A program made the translations under genes and the position numbers. Of a stretch of 64,000 bases of DNA, positions 48,896 through 61,582 are shown in pieces (position 1 is the stretch's first letter; every line of letters starts with the position of its first letter). The notes under the pieces are model-generated. The model saw nothing but the letters and a program-made list of their open reading frames with translations, was not told the DNA's origin and made no database searches. Source of the stretch: Lineus longissimus (lineage: Eukaryota; Nemertea; Pilidiophora; Heteronemertea; Lineidae); assembly GCF_910592395.1 (NCBI RefSeq), contig NC_088323.1, forward strand, positions 7,256,001 to 7,320,000, in the 5' to 3' direction.

Positions 48896-51800
48896 TATTA
48901 TAAGACCTCAAACGTGCTACTGGCTAAAAAGGCAGTGGTTCCTAAACAATGCTAAAGGGTCACCCTTCGAATCCTTCTCTACTGGAACCCTCATTGAACT
49001 GGTGTAATGAAACATGATTTTATTGCCATCAATGCAGAAAACGATTTGCTGCTGCTTTTCTATCCCTAATAACCACCATTCCTTCTGAAGCACAATGCTC
49101 TCTAGGTGCTAGAAGTTTCAGTGATGTGTTCTCATGATTTGGTCAATAGATAGATAATTGATTGATTGATTGGTTGGTTTGATTTGCCTAAAGAGTTTAG
49201 CTCATCATTTAATTGGATATTTTACTGTAAAACAGGTTTTGTTTGCAAAGCCGAAAGTTTGTGAATTTGCTAATTGTTGATTTGGCGTTGACTAAATGCT
49301 GCATTTGCTGCCACAATTTAAAGTTTATTGCATGAGACATTTTAAGGCGGGGAAGTGTAACTGATTGAAGATTGTGATAAAAATGAGAGGCATAATTAAT
49401 TATCAATATGGAAGTGAAATGTTACAACCGTTTAAGTTGATTGTTCAGGAGTGTGTTCAATATTGGGAAAAATCGCATGTGTTCATATTTATTCAGGTAA
49501 ATGAATTCAAAGTGTTGTTAAAGGCAATCGGAGTTAAAAGCAAAATGTTTGTATTATAAATGATCCTGTTTATTAGAGAAGTCATTTTCAGAGAGCGTAC
49601 TGTTATTCCGGGAATATTGGCAACCTATTTCATTTTGCGTTTTTTTCTGAAATTGCAACTTATGCATAATTTAACTTATAGTTTTGACAACCCCATATTA
49701 ACATAAATATCAATAAGAATTTTCTTTTCGTGGCCATATACTTTTGTGTTTATTTGTAAACATGAAATTAAAATACATAAAAATAATAGCCACGTGAATA
49801 CTTCTGGGTTTACGGTGATGCATTACCATCAACTACAATATGGCGAGGAACTTTATTACCGTAGGTGGTATTGCCAAGCGGTCTAATACCTAATAGATTT
49901 CTGGCCCATGTCAATTTCATCCACACAAGGTTCCGTACCTTTTGATGGCCCGAACCTTTTGGCGCTAAAGTCCCTCATTTGGGTTAAGGTGTCACATTCA
50001 GCACTGACGACTACTGCTCAGGCAGTATATTCTTTCAAATATTTGATAAAATCTGATGTTCTGTATTTAGGACTGTTTATCCGATTCGTCTAATGACGGA
50101 GGCTGTAATAATATTGGAGAAATGTGGCCTTGTCCCGTGTCACTGACTATGCCGGTGATTCAATGTAATGTGATGTTCAGCCACTTGGTGGCACCACTGT
50201 GTCTGGCAATATTTTGTGTATAAAACTGTTTTTGTTACGATAATAATCTTCCATGTTTGTTGTATGTAATTTGGCCATTTTTATGTGGTTTTAAGTCGTC
50301 AACAATTATGGTCCTTTAAGTTCTCAAAGTTTTTCAGATACAGAAACTTCAGATGTTATCCATTATGTATTATCAAGAATTCATTACGACTATGAATTCT
50401 TGGTATTATCCATTATCTGGTGGAGAGGAGGAGCTTAAAATAAGATTAATTCAAATTCTAGTCAATTGCTAATTAGTTAGACAACCCATCAAACCTCTCA
50501 TTGCCTTAGAACTCACAAAATGTATCTGTAACTGACAATATGTAACAGTCATGGGTGCATCTGCTTGGAGCCTGAAATTAAAGTGATTACTGCCGGGTAG
50601 CAGTTAACCCTTTCTCGGCCGCTGCCGCCTTGTGCCGACGGCCGGTACCAGTGATGAACTGTGGAGCTTATTTTAGAAGGGCATGATGGCAATGCACGTC
50701 ACCTGCACGACATGGGGCCATGTACACATGATGTACTATGCACGTCACCCGCAACAAAAGGGTTAACTTACAGCAGAAAGTTGTGCTGTGAACACCTGAA
50801 GTAGATTAAGGGTTTTTTGCATCTGAAATGTACAGGTCTGGATCTGGATGCAGGAGTTAATTACCCTCGACACTTGTAGAAGAAGCATCCTCGAAAAATT
50901 GGCCATTGGATTTTGAGGAGATGAACCCCCTCAAAGATAACATGAAACCACTTTGAGGAACATAAAGCTCCTCGGGCATAACTGATCGGGCAGTGTGCAT
51001 ATTAAATGCCTTCCGTATAGATTCAAATTTGTGTTCAGAAGTTGACGCTTCCTCACCCTGGGGAATCGGCAGTAACCTATTCGAGGGTTGCACACCTCTC
51101 CCAGTGAAAGTTAACCACCTCTCCGAGTGACAGCCTCAGATTGCTGGCTCCCTCTTTACTGGGGCCTTGATACAATTAAAGCTCCAGTACAGTTACAGCC
51201 CTTACAGTGTAGAATACACCCCTCCACTTGGACTCTTCCATTTTACAGGGATTATAATTGTACAACTTTACCTTATACAAAGGCCCAGTTTCGAGGTAGC
51301 CTGTAATCTGTGGCAGGATTGACTCGGAGAGTTGGTTACCTTGACTCGAGGAAGTGGGCAAGCCTCGAAGAGGGTGTTGCTGACTCTACAGGGTGTTCCT
51401 ATTGACAACAAATCAAAAAATTTATAAATACTTTGTTTACATGTTACTTGTTTTGATAGATATTGTTGTAGATATATGTAGCGTAGAGAATCTTATAAAT
51501 ATATAGTGATCAGTTAATGTTACAATGATGATTATTTATTATTTGAGGGAAATGATGATGATCGGTTCTTAGCGTGGGGGCATTTTATCATTGTTCGCCA
51601 AGTCACCCTGTGGCAGCTTGTGCATTACACCACAGGGACTTTATTGGTATTGTGTACATTGTTAATGACTTCCTTTAAAAAGATGAAATAATATTTCCTC
51701 CCCATATTGCGTTCATCGCCAAACATTCATTAAAGTACAGAGAACAATACCTACCCATGCTGAACCGATCATGTCATTCCTCTGACAACTAATGAACGAC

Positions 51801-52049
51801 AAACGCCTGCGATTAAAGATTAGTACTTAGTTTAGGATATAGATGATGCCACTAGTTACCGATTTTATTCATACGCTTCTTCTCTAGATTAGAAATTCTA
51901 AAAGGCCTTGCGTGGTCAGGTGACATCAGTGTTTCCATACGTTTCAAATAATTAATAATTATGAGACTTATATAGTTCTCAATCCAACTGATTTTAGTCA
52001 CTCTGCCACTGATCTTGGTCATAGGATATCAATGATTGTGGTGGAAAAT
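48896..52049. other. AT-rich sequence downstream of EPAC
   Basis: May be long 3' UTR or intergenic. Contains the TTAA-flanked MITE at 50604 and a (GATT)n run at about 49160. No exon recognised. Confidence 0.4.
50604..50766. mobile_element. Short TTAA-flanked MITE
   Basis: TTAACCCTTTCTCGGC at the left and CAACAAAAGGGTTAA at the right; TTAA at both borders fits piggyBac-type insertion. Relatives share ATGCACGTCAC and GCGTGTTTAG blocks: 5541-5865, 19460-19629 and a fragment at 14132-14195. Confidence 0.6.
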
Positions 52050-53020
52050 ACTTTAAGCCATGTTTTGAAAGGACAGGTCCGATTGTGAGGCCAGCTGTTT
52101 GGTAGAAGTCTACCCCTCTCAAATCATGACGTCACAATGAGGAGCGTCTAGAGATATTGTCGGGACTGCACTAATGTAGCTTTCACAGTTACTCTAAGAA
52201 ATCAGAGTAAATTTAAGCCATGTTTTGACAGCACAGGTCCAATGGCGAGGCCTGCTGTTTGGTAGAAGCCTATACCTCTCTCAAATCATGACATCACAAA
52301 GAGGAGCGTCTAGAGATATTGTCGGGACTGCACTAATGTAGCTTTCACAGTTACTCTAAGAAATCAGAGTAAATTTAAGCCATGTTTTGACAGCACAGGT
52401 CCAATGGCGAGGCCTGCTGTTTGGTAGAAGTCTGCCTCTCTTAAATCATGACGTCACAATGAGGAGCGTCTAGAGATATTGTCGGGACTGCACTAATGTA
52501 GCTTTCACAGTTACTCTAAGAAATCAGAGTAAATTTAAGCCATGTTTTGACAGGACAGGTCCAATGGTGAGGCCGGCTGTTTGGTAGAAGTCTACCTCTC
52601 TCAAATCATGATGTCACAATGAGGAGCGTCTAGAGATATTGTCGGGACTGTACTAATGTAGCTTTCACAGTTACTCTAAGAAATTAGAGTAAATTTAAGC
52701 CATGTTTTGACAGGACAGGTCCAATGGTGAGGCCTGCTGTTTGGTAGAAGTCTACCTCTCTCAAATCATGACATCACAATGAGGAGCGTCTAGAGATATT
52801 GTCGGGACTGTACTAATGTAGCTTTCACAGTTACTCTAAGAAATCAGAGTAAATTTAAGCCATGTTTTGACAGGACAGGTCCAATGGTGAGGCCTGCTGT
52901 TTGGTAGAAGTCTACCTCTCTCAAATCATGACATCACAATGAGGAGCGTCTAGAGATATTGTCGGGACTGTACTAATGTAGGTTTCACAGCTACTCTAAG
53001 AAATTAGAGTAAATTTGAAA
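52050..53020 (+). repeat. About 160-bp array, 6 copies
   Basis: TTAAGCCATGTTTTGACAGG, GCCTGCTGTTTGGTAGAAGT and GAGGAGCGTCTAGAGATATT recur. Units carry TGACGTCA or its C-to-T/G-to-A variants. Confidence 0.95.
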
Positions 53021-53814
53021 CAGCTAAGGTTCCAAAACCTTTATACAACTAGATGCTTAGTATTTTCTACTCCTACTTCTGATTTATTCCGACTTATTTA
53101 GAATCGACACATTTTCTAATGTCTCTTTGTAGATAATTGTACAGAAGTTTTGAAAGAATGTCTTTTACAATATTTAGCTTGAAATGCAATACTTCTTAGC
53201 TTGATTATTTAAATTTCAAGTTTATACTCCTCAATTTTTATCCTCCAAGGTCTGGTTTACATAGGATTTACTTTGTCACGTGTCATAGTTTACGTGACGC
53301 ATAACACTTGTCACGGTATGTTTTTGTCACATGACTTTGGTTTGAACATGACACGGTTAAAACTCGCATTGTGAATCATATGTAGCCCACCCTTTGAAAA
53401 TAACTTGTTCATTCTTTAGTTGTGACAGGTTACAAGGTGAATTCTATGTAAACTCAGTCTAAGAATTCCATTAATTGTCATGTGAATACCTTTGTATCAT
53501 GCACCGGACTTGAAAATGAGCCATGATATCTGACGTGTGACATACTGAATTCTATGTAAACCACAAGGCTTACATATAGCAGGAATAATTGCAAGGTCAT
53601 CAGCAATAAAGTAGAGTAAATAGCAGATAAAACTTATTTACGTGGAAGGAGAACAGATTATAAATAGTCTATTAGCTTGATAGTTTGGGTCACTGCCAAA
53701 TTGTTTCAAATGAAATCTTACCGTATTACTCTTATCATATAAGATGTTGAGATTATCCACGGTGTAATGAATGACTCCATTTATTCCACTTTGAACTCAG
53801 TAATTCATCCTCCT

Positions 53815-54425
53815 TTCTGTATAAGGTTTCAGAAAGCCATTTGAAGTCTTCTGTGTATAATGTGTCTGAAAGCCATTTGCAGTCTCCAATGTCTGAGGTC
53901 TCTAAAGCCATTTGCAGTCTCCAATGTATAAGGTCTCTAAAACCATTTGAAGTCTCCAATGTATAAGGTCTCTAAAACCATTTGAAGTCTCCAATATATA
54001 AGGTCACTAAAAAACACTTGTTCCTATGTATAAAGCCTCTGAAAGCAATTTGCAGTCACCTATGTCTGAGGTCTCTAAAGCCATTTGAAGTCTCCAATGT
54101 ATAAGGTCTCTAAAGCCATTTGAAGTCTCCAATATATAAGGTCACTAATAGACACTTGAAGTCCCTATGTATAAAGCCTCTGAAAGCCCTTTGCAGTCAC
54201 CTATGTCTGAGGTCTCTAAAGCTATTTGAAATCTCCACTGTATAAGGTCTCTAAAACTATTTGAAGTCTCCAATGTCTAAGGTCTCTGAAGCCTTTTGAA
54301 GTCTCCAATGTATAAGGTCTCTGAAGCCTTTTGAAGTCTCCAATGTATAAGGTCTCTGAAGCCTTTTGAAGTCTCCAATGTATAAGGTCCCTAAAGCCTT
54401 TTAAAGTCTCCAATGTCTAAGATCT
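53815..54425 (+). repeat. About 36-40-bp minisatellite, about 16 copies
   Basis: Unit TATAAGGTCTCTAAAGCCAT TTGAAGTCTCCAATG with variants. Confidence 0.93.
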
Positions 54426-54597
54426 CTGCCAGTCTAAGGGAATTCATAGTCTATTAAAGCAGGCCTCCAGGCAGGACCTAGCTGAGGAGTGCAATAGGTC
54501 CAGTTGTATATACCTACAGTTTATAGTTCAACTTAGTGCTAAGAATAGGGTACCAGCAAAACTAAGGTAGAAGTTAATAGCTGATACCCTATAGTTT

Positions 54598-54995
54598 GAG
54601 ACTGTCCTCTCTTGAGTGTTGTCCTAGGATTTGGAGGTGACGGAAAGAGACAAAGGATACCCTATAGTTTGTAACCTCGAAGAGTTTAAGGCTTAAAAGT
54701 GTAAGTCTTGTAGCATACTATCTGAATTGTAACAATTTCCATCAAGTCTTATCACAATTTCTATGTAGATGAACATTTTGAAGGTGACAATGTTTTGTAC
54801 TAGAAAAATAAACAAAAACAAAATCTGAATCTGAATCTGCCTTATTTTGCTTTGTGACAGTCCACCCCTGCAAAACTCTGATTAGATAGGATGGATTCGA
54901 TCTGGCCCTAATCTCCTCAACTCCATAATGTCCTTGGCCTCTTTGGGTCACCTCCAGACCCTGGGACAACACTCGAGTGAGGACAGTCTCAGCCA
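54598..54995. repeat. Inverted duplication, about 45-bp arms
   Basis: GAGACTGTCCTCTCTTGAGT at 54598 and GTCACCTCCAGACCCTGGGA through GAGTGAGGACAGTCTCAG at 54950-54993 are reverse complements with mismatches. Confidence 0.7.
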
Positions 54996-55439
54996 GTTCC
55001 GTCTCGTAATGAGATCGCAGCTGGGTAGGAAATTGTAAAACAACAACCACAACACTGCGCAAATTTTGTATAGCGAATCGACAGATCAAAACCTTCAAAA
55101 TCAATATATATCTGTATTACAAACCCCAAGAAGAATCATAGTTTTTTAATCCTTTAAAGGTAAGTAATCAAAGAATACGATGACTTGTTGATTTATCGAA
55201 AAAGGCGTTCGAAAGTGACATAACTGTGGTCTGCACCATCGCGGTTTTCAGAGAATTTTTTTAGCACGGCGCCTGTACATAATGTACCCGTGTTTCTACC
55301 CAGACATAGCGCACTAGTTAGATAGTCCCAGGGTTGAGACACTGGCTGGAGATCCAGATCATAGGGTATACCAGCATAAACGGCTGGACTGGTATATATT
55401 GATCTTATCATACTCAGTCTCCCCAACGGAGACTGTGGC

Positions 55440-55750
55440 TAGAACTGGTTGTGTACTTAGCAAGGACTAGGACTGTTTTCCACTGGTTGTGTCCTTAGCA
55501 AGGACTAGGACTGTTTTCCACTGGTAGTGTCCTTAGCAAGGACTAGGACTGTTTTCCACTGGTTGTGTCCTTAGCAAGGATTAGGACTGTTTTCCACTGG
55601 TAGTGTCCTTAGCAAGGACTAGGACTGTTTTCCACTGGTAGTGTCCTTAGCAAGGACTAGGACTGTTTTCCACTGGTAGTGTCCTTAGCAAGGACTAGGA
55701 CTGTTTTCAACTGGTTGCGTCTTTAGCAAGGACTAGGACTGTTTTCCATG
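55440..55750 (+). repeat. 38-bp minisatellite, 8 copies
   Basis: Unit CTGGTTGTGTCCTTAGCAAG GACTAGGACTGTTTTCCA. Diffuse CTAGCAATG/TGTGACAATGTC variants continue to about 56370. Confidence 0.95.
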
Positions 55751-56616
55751 GCTCTGACTGGATGTGACTATGTTGCTTTTTACACGACTAGGATTGAGTG
55801 TGACAATGTCTCATTCGTGCTAGCAATGACTATGATAATTTTTCTCAGCTTGAACAGGAGCAGCGAATAGGTGTCATGGCTCGGAGTGGATGTGACAATG
55901 TCTGCTTCATACTAGCAATGGACATGATTGTTTTGCTTGGCTAGGACTGGATGTGAGCATGTCTCATTCGTGCTAGCAGTGCTGGACATGATTGCATCCC
56001 ATGCTCAAGACTCGATGTGACATTGTCTCTTTTATTCGTGCTAGCAATCGATATGATTGTTCCCCATGCTCAGGACTTGATGTGACAATGTGTCCTTCGT
56101 CCTAGGAAGAGGATAGTTGTTATCTGTTTAATGTTCATTCTTACCAGCGATAAACATGATGCTTGGCTAGAACATGATGTGTCAATGTCTTAGTCAAGCT
56201 GTTTTCCATGGCTAGGACTGCATGTGACACTTTTACCTTAGTGCTTGCAATGCCCATAATTGTTTTCGATGGCTAATACAGAATGTGACAAAATCTCATT
56301 CGTGCTAGCACTGCCCCCCCTCCGGATTGTTTTCCATGGCAATGACCGTATGTGACAATGTCTCTGCTGCGGTCCTTTCACCCAATAAGCAAGCAGCATG
56401 ACCCAGTGTAGCAGCAGATTGAGTCCAATTAATCCAGTCTCTAGTACCATGGTCCTTTCACCCAATAAGTAAGCAACACCACACAGTGTGGCAGTAGATC
56501 GAGTCCCCATACATCCAGTCCCTCATGTTGGTATCAGGACAATTCCCCTCTGGACAATTGCCAATTGCCCCCCCCCCCTCCCTGTAAAATTGCCCTTCAG
56601 TAATATTGCCCTTAGA

Positions 56617-58189
56617 ATGAAACGGCCAGGGGCCATTGTGCTCACCGTATAGATATTTGGTGCTTTGTAATTCATCCAGATTAAGAAACATTGTACATGT
56701 ATAGTATATAGGTCAAACCAAAGTCGGTATGACATGTGATGTATCGTTGCTTGGAGTAAGTACCATAAGAATATCATCAAAAACAAGTCAATAATAAACG
56801 AGATATTGCACTTTTTACCTATTTTAGTTTTGGCCTCCTGGTGGCCGAGTTGAGTACCAGATCAGATCGAAATTCGGTGTCCGAGGCTACATGACGTAGG
56901 GAGTCATGTGTAACAAATTTCAAGTTCAAAGCTTTAGTGGTTAAGAAACGTGCCATAGTTACAATCAAACGACAAATTTACGCCATTTGACCTCTGTGAC
57001 CTTGAAAAGCAGGTCAGATCAAAAACTCATATGATATGTGATGTATCCTTGCTAGGAGAACCTACCATAAAAATGTTATTGAAAACGAATCACTAAAAAT
57101 AAGCAAGATATTGCACTTCTTACTTTTTCCATTATGGCCCCCTGGTGGCCGAATAAAGAATCAGATCGAGCCAAAATTTGGCATCAGAGGTTATCTGATG
57201 TAGGGGGTTATATGCACCAAGTTTCAAGTTCATAGCTTTACTGGTTAAGAAACGTGCCATAGTTTACACTCTAACGGCCAATTTACGCCATATGACCTCT
57301 GTGACCTTGAAAAGTAGGTCAAATTGAAAACCCGTAAGATATGTGATGTATTCTTCCTAAGGGTACCTACCATAAAAATTTTATCGAAAACAAGTCACTT
57401 ATAAGCGAGATATCACACTTTTTAGATTTCCACTTTTGGCCCCCTGGTGGCAAAGTTGAGAATCAGATCAAACTGAAATTCAGCACCAGAGGCTATGTGA
57501 TATAGGGGGTTATATGTACCAAGTTTCAAGTTCATAGCTTTAGTGGTTAAGAAACGTGCCATAGTTTACACTCTAACGGCCAATTTACGCCATATGACCT
57601 CTGTGACCTTGAAAAGTAGGTCAAATTGAAAACCCGTAAGATATGTGATGTATTCTTCCTAAGGGTACCTACCATAAAAATTTTATCGAAAACAAGTCAC
57701 TTATAAGCGAGATATCACACTTTTTAGATATCCACATTTGGCCCCCTGGTGGCAAAGTTGAGAATCAGATCAAACTGAAATTCAGCACCAGAGGCTATGT
57801 GATATAGGGGGTTATATGTACCAAGTTTCAAGTTCATAGCTTTAGTGGTTAAGAAACGTGCCATAGTTTACACTCTAACGGCCAATTTACGCCATATGAC
57901 CTCTGTGACCTTGAAAAGTAGGTCAAATTAAAAACCCGTATGATATAAGATGTATATTTGCTATGAGTACCTACAACAAAAGTTTCATCGAAAACAAGTC
58001 ACTAATAAGCGAGATATCACACTTTTTAGATATCCACATTTGGCCCCCTGGTGGCCAAGTAGAGAATCAGATCGAAGAGAAATTTAGTGTCACGGGTCAT
58101 CTGACCTAGGGGGTCATGTGAACAAAGTTTTAAGTTCATAGGCCTAGCGGTTAAGAAACGTGCCACTGTTTTTGAACTAGGATACGACG

Positions 58190-58224
<35 letters not shown>

Positions 58225-58271
58225 ACGACGGACACTGCGGTATTGTATAGACTCCCCTACGGTGAGCCAAA
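56617..58271 (-). mobile_element. Reverse copy of the long hairpin-ended element, about five internal units
   Basis: Left CGGCCAGGGGCCATTGTGCT, right (CGA)n then CTACGGTGAGCC. Internal units repeat every 302-305 bp and the last three are nearly identical, implying recent expansion. It lies between the convergent EPAC and GALNT-like genes. Confidence 0.75.
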
Positions 58272-58394
58272 AAGGGGATCGCCATACCAGGCCAAGTAAA
58301 TCCAACACCCAAGTTGTCCCTTTAGTAGAACGACCTCACCTAGACTGACCACATTGAAGGGGAACCATAGCTTTGGGTTTGTCAGAAGAAACTT

Positions 58395-58560
58395 CAGCAA
58401 GTGACCTACCAATGTTCGCGAGACAACTACAGGACATTGGTCCGACCAGTACTGGAATATGCGGCCCTGTCCGAGACCACAAAGTTACCACCAACTCTGA
58501 TGGCAACACACAGTAAATGGGTACCAGGCTTACCTGGAAAGTTAACCTGTGATAGATCAA
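58395..58560 (+). mobile_element. Fragment of a LINE-type reverse transcriptase
   Basis: Translation YRTLVRPVLEYAAL matches the conserved block near the end of non-LTR reverse transcriptases (TLVRPxLEYA). The frame is lost soon after, so this is a relic. Confidence 0.6.
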
Positions 58561-59221
58561 CATCCATTCCTCCGTTCACAGCTCGTACAAAAGCTCAGCA
58601 GACTTTAACTTTAACTGGACATACACCCTATAAGCCTATAGGATGCTCTCTTGCCTTCATCATGTGGTCAGTGCTAGTATTCATGCAGTCTTCAAGAAAT
58701 ACAGAAATGAGATAGACGGCATTGTATCTCTTTATTTTGTTATTAAAATTACATTTTATTTACATGTTTTTTCTCTTTTTATAATGTTCTTCATAAAAGA
58801 CAGATTACAATATTGCCTCACCTTTTGGAAGTAAGAATACACAGGTTGTAACCTTGGAATAACAGGGATAGTACAAGCAATAGAAGGGCCTTTCCGCACC
58901 TCAGTAAGGCCTTTCCGCACCTCAGTTGGTATCAAAGCAAAATCAGGTCCCAGCAGGTTTCTGAATGGAACATGCTATTGTCCACATGTTCATCAGACTG
59001 AAACTTGGTAATCATCACTAGTGCCGGCCCAACATTGTCTGGAGACAATCCTCCCAAGTCTACAGCCACCGACCCTGCTATGGAGGCCTTGCGGATGATG
59101 TCACGACAAAAAAGACGCCCTTTTGGACGTTACAATTCCGTTGATGACCCGCGTGGTGCACCTTGGTGGCGAGGTCAGCCATGACGTCATCCACATGGCA
59201 CACTTTGTCTGCGACATCAGC

Positions 59222-59345
59222 AGGGTCAAGGACACGGACTATAACCGTAGTGTCTCGCATAAGTGCTCATCCCACCTTGGAGGAGGAATACTCCCTGGAG
59301 ATAATCACCTCCAAGCGCAGAGCGAACACTGAAGAAGAAGAGAAG
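59222..59345 (+). mobile_element. SINE 3' end
   Basis: ATAACCGTAGTGTCTCGCAT and CCTTGGAGGAGGAATACT match the 3' body of the 1089 SINE, with a GAAGAAGAAG tail. Confidence 0.65.
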
Positions 59346-60765
59346 CAAGGACACGAACTGATGTCCAAAATGGACGTCTTGATGACGTCATGCAGGCCTC
59401 TATACCGTCCAACCCTCATATCATACAAGTCAACAAGCTATAAAACTTTAACCATAACCGATATTTATAACATACATAGTTTGTCGATGATTTCACAAAG
59501 TGACCAGTCTGCTATTTTTCTGAAATTGAGACAACAGTGCTGACTGTGTTGTACTAGCCATGTCTACTTACATACCAGTTACCATGGTGATATTCAAAGC
59601 AAATGTCAATTCTATAAGGGTTTACCCTCTGAACATGCATTTCGTGCCATAACACTCTTTCATATACAGTGCACGGAGTCATTAAAACAATACGGAATCT
59701 TGGAGTGGAGTTTTCTGCTAATGAAAAATTTGCTGACTGGTAACCTCATGAAATCATTGACAAGTTGAAGGGCTCTGGCAGGGAAGTGCAACATATTTTC
59801 AAATGCATCGTAAAAAGCTCATCAATCATAACATATCGAATTGGTCAATGGTTCCATCAATTTCATCAGCGGCCTGCCATCTTGTTTGCCTTGGTTTTTC
59901 GAGAAAGACCCAGTAGGAATTTGACTGGAGCTCTACTGAGATGTTTAAGGATAGACCAAGTTTGAAGTGTAATTTTGGATGAAAACATCTACCTTTGTTG
60001 ATATCGGAACACAAACCCAAAACTTGAACTTTAAACCTTAATCTTCCTTCTCAATGTAGGTTTTAAGTACTTCACCAACCAGTCGACGGACTTACCCTGT
60101 ACATTTGATGATGATAAATTGCTATTTTACAGATCTTTTGCAAACGCAGAGGAAAGATTGGTCCCGATTTACAGATTGTCCCAAAGGTCTGCTGGTTAAA
60201 ACTGCCACGTGGACCCAACAATATCACTGAATACATTTCAAACTTACACTTAATACTACTGTGCACCATATCAGAAATTTCTCATACCAGATTTCTGCGT
60301 TAGGTTGTGGCACAAACCCGTCCCAAAAGTCCTGGTACATGATATATCACAAGATCGGACACCAAATGATAAAACACTGTTGGCGCCGACCTCCCCATAC
60401 ACAGAAAACAAAATATACTGTGTGCACAAGTTTGACCCTCTAGCACTCCAGCATTTCAATGATTTTTCCATCTGTTCCTCCAGAAAAATGCCTAAAAATG
60501 AGCAATTTCAACATGAAATTTGCAGTACCACTCATCAGCAACAGATAACTCAATGACTGAGCACAAGTTCGGCTCCGAACATCGGCTCAAGTAGAACGAC
60601 GTTTTGATTCTGCACTTTCACGTCAGATGTCACCTAAATCACAGGCGTTTGAGGGGAAAACGCTGCGGGCTTCCACGGGCATTTGAAGGGCTAAAGGGTC
60701 AAGCTTGCCAAATGGTGCCTATACATTCAGCCACGATTAGCAGAACAAAATTTTCAAATAGATTT

Positions 60766-60833
60766 TGTATCCGGTTACGCATGCGCATACCAGAATTTAG
60801 CATTCGTTCATGCGCATGCCTGACCGGATACAT
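60766..60833. repeat. Short hairpin with GCATGCGCAT arms
   Basis: TATCCGGTTACGCATGCGCA pairs with TGCGCATGCCTGACCGGATA. The GCATGCGCA core resembles the NRF-1 motif. Confidence 0.7.
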
Positions 60834-60889
60834 CATGTTCTGACTTCGGCAGACCGTGGAGCCAATTCGAAGTCCCAAAGAACCATACA

Positions 60890-61063
60890 GTAGCACCTCT
60901 CAACTGAGGACACCCTTTGGATTAACAAATGCTGTCCTTAATGGCAAGGTGTCCTGATTACAGAGGTCAAATTGTATAGAAGCGACAAATCTTGGACTAA
61001 AACCACTGTCCTCAACAGACAGTGTCCAGCTAACAGAGGTGTCTGCTGAGGGATGTTCCACTT
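60890..61063. mobile_element. MITE copy, TTAAGGACACC family, decayed
   Basis: CAGTAGCACCTCTCAACTGA at the left and AGAGGTGTCTGCTGAGGGAT at the right mirror each other. Confidence 0.6.
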
Positions 61064-61417
61064 TGCATCTTTTCAACACAGCCCCAAAGAAATTTTCATC
61101 CGTTCCTGGCAAACTTTAAAGGGGGACTATAGGCAGGAGCAGAGAGGCTAATTTGGCCATCTTTAGGTGACTAGTATACACAGTGATGGCCCTGGGTCAT
61201 GTCAGATTCAGCACTAAATATATTCCTCATACAAGCGCGAATCATTTCGACGTACTGTGAGATGTGAGAGACCCCTATTGGCGACGTTGTGTAACTTTAT
61301 CTTGCCTGCCTAGCTGCTGCCTATATTGTCCCTTTAAGGCAGTCAAACAAAACCCCGATCAAAACATAAACAAATGTTCTCCCGATTGAGCGGGACATTT
61401 GTCGTCTGTCGCGGTTC

Positions 61418-61582
61418 TCACGGCTGCTTCTCCAAAAGTTTCTTCTCCTTGTCGGGATCGTTGCGCGCCCACAACCAGACTTGGCGCTGGTTTGTCGGCT
61501 CGCAGCTGTTGATGAAGATGCGTTGACCGTTGGCGGACAGCTCGAGACATTTGTTGGTGGTCGTGTGAAGGATGTGGCCATC
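61418..61582 (-). CDS. GALNT-like last coding exon
   Basis: Minus-strand acceptor CTTTTACAG, then DGHILHTTTNKCLELSANGQ and RIFINSCEPTNQRQVWLW, a lysine-rich tail and TGA. The acceptor tract is part of a 16-bp unit repeated about three times. Confidence 0.88.
   Translation of the reverse strand, partial: DGHILHTTTNKCLELSANGQRIFINSCEPTNQRQVWLWARNDPDKEKKLLEKQP

Larger units (their letters stand above)
59346..61417. other. Region downstream of the GALNT-like stop
   Basis: Probably 3' UTR and intergenic for the minus-strand gene. Holds the hairpin at 60766 and the MITE at 60890. No exon found on either strand. Confidence 0.4.

Noticed and set aside
58026-58235. Arg-rich minus-strand ORF
   Set aside because: Encoded by the (CGA)n run at the end of the hairpin-ended element.
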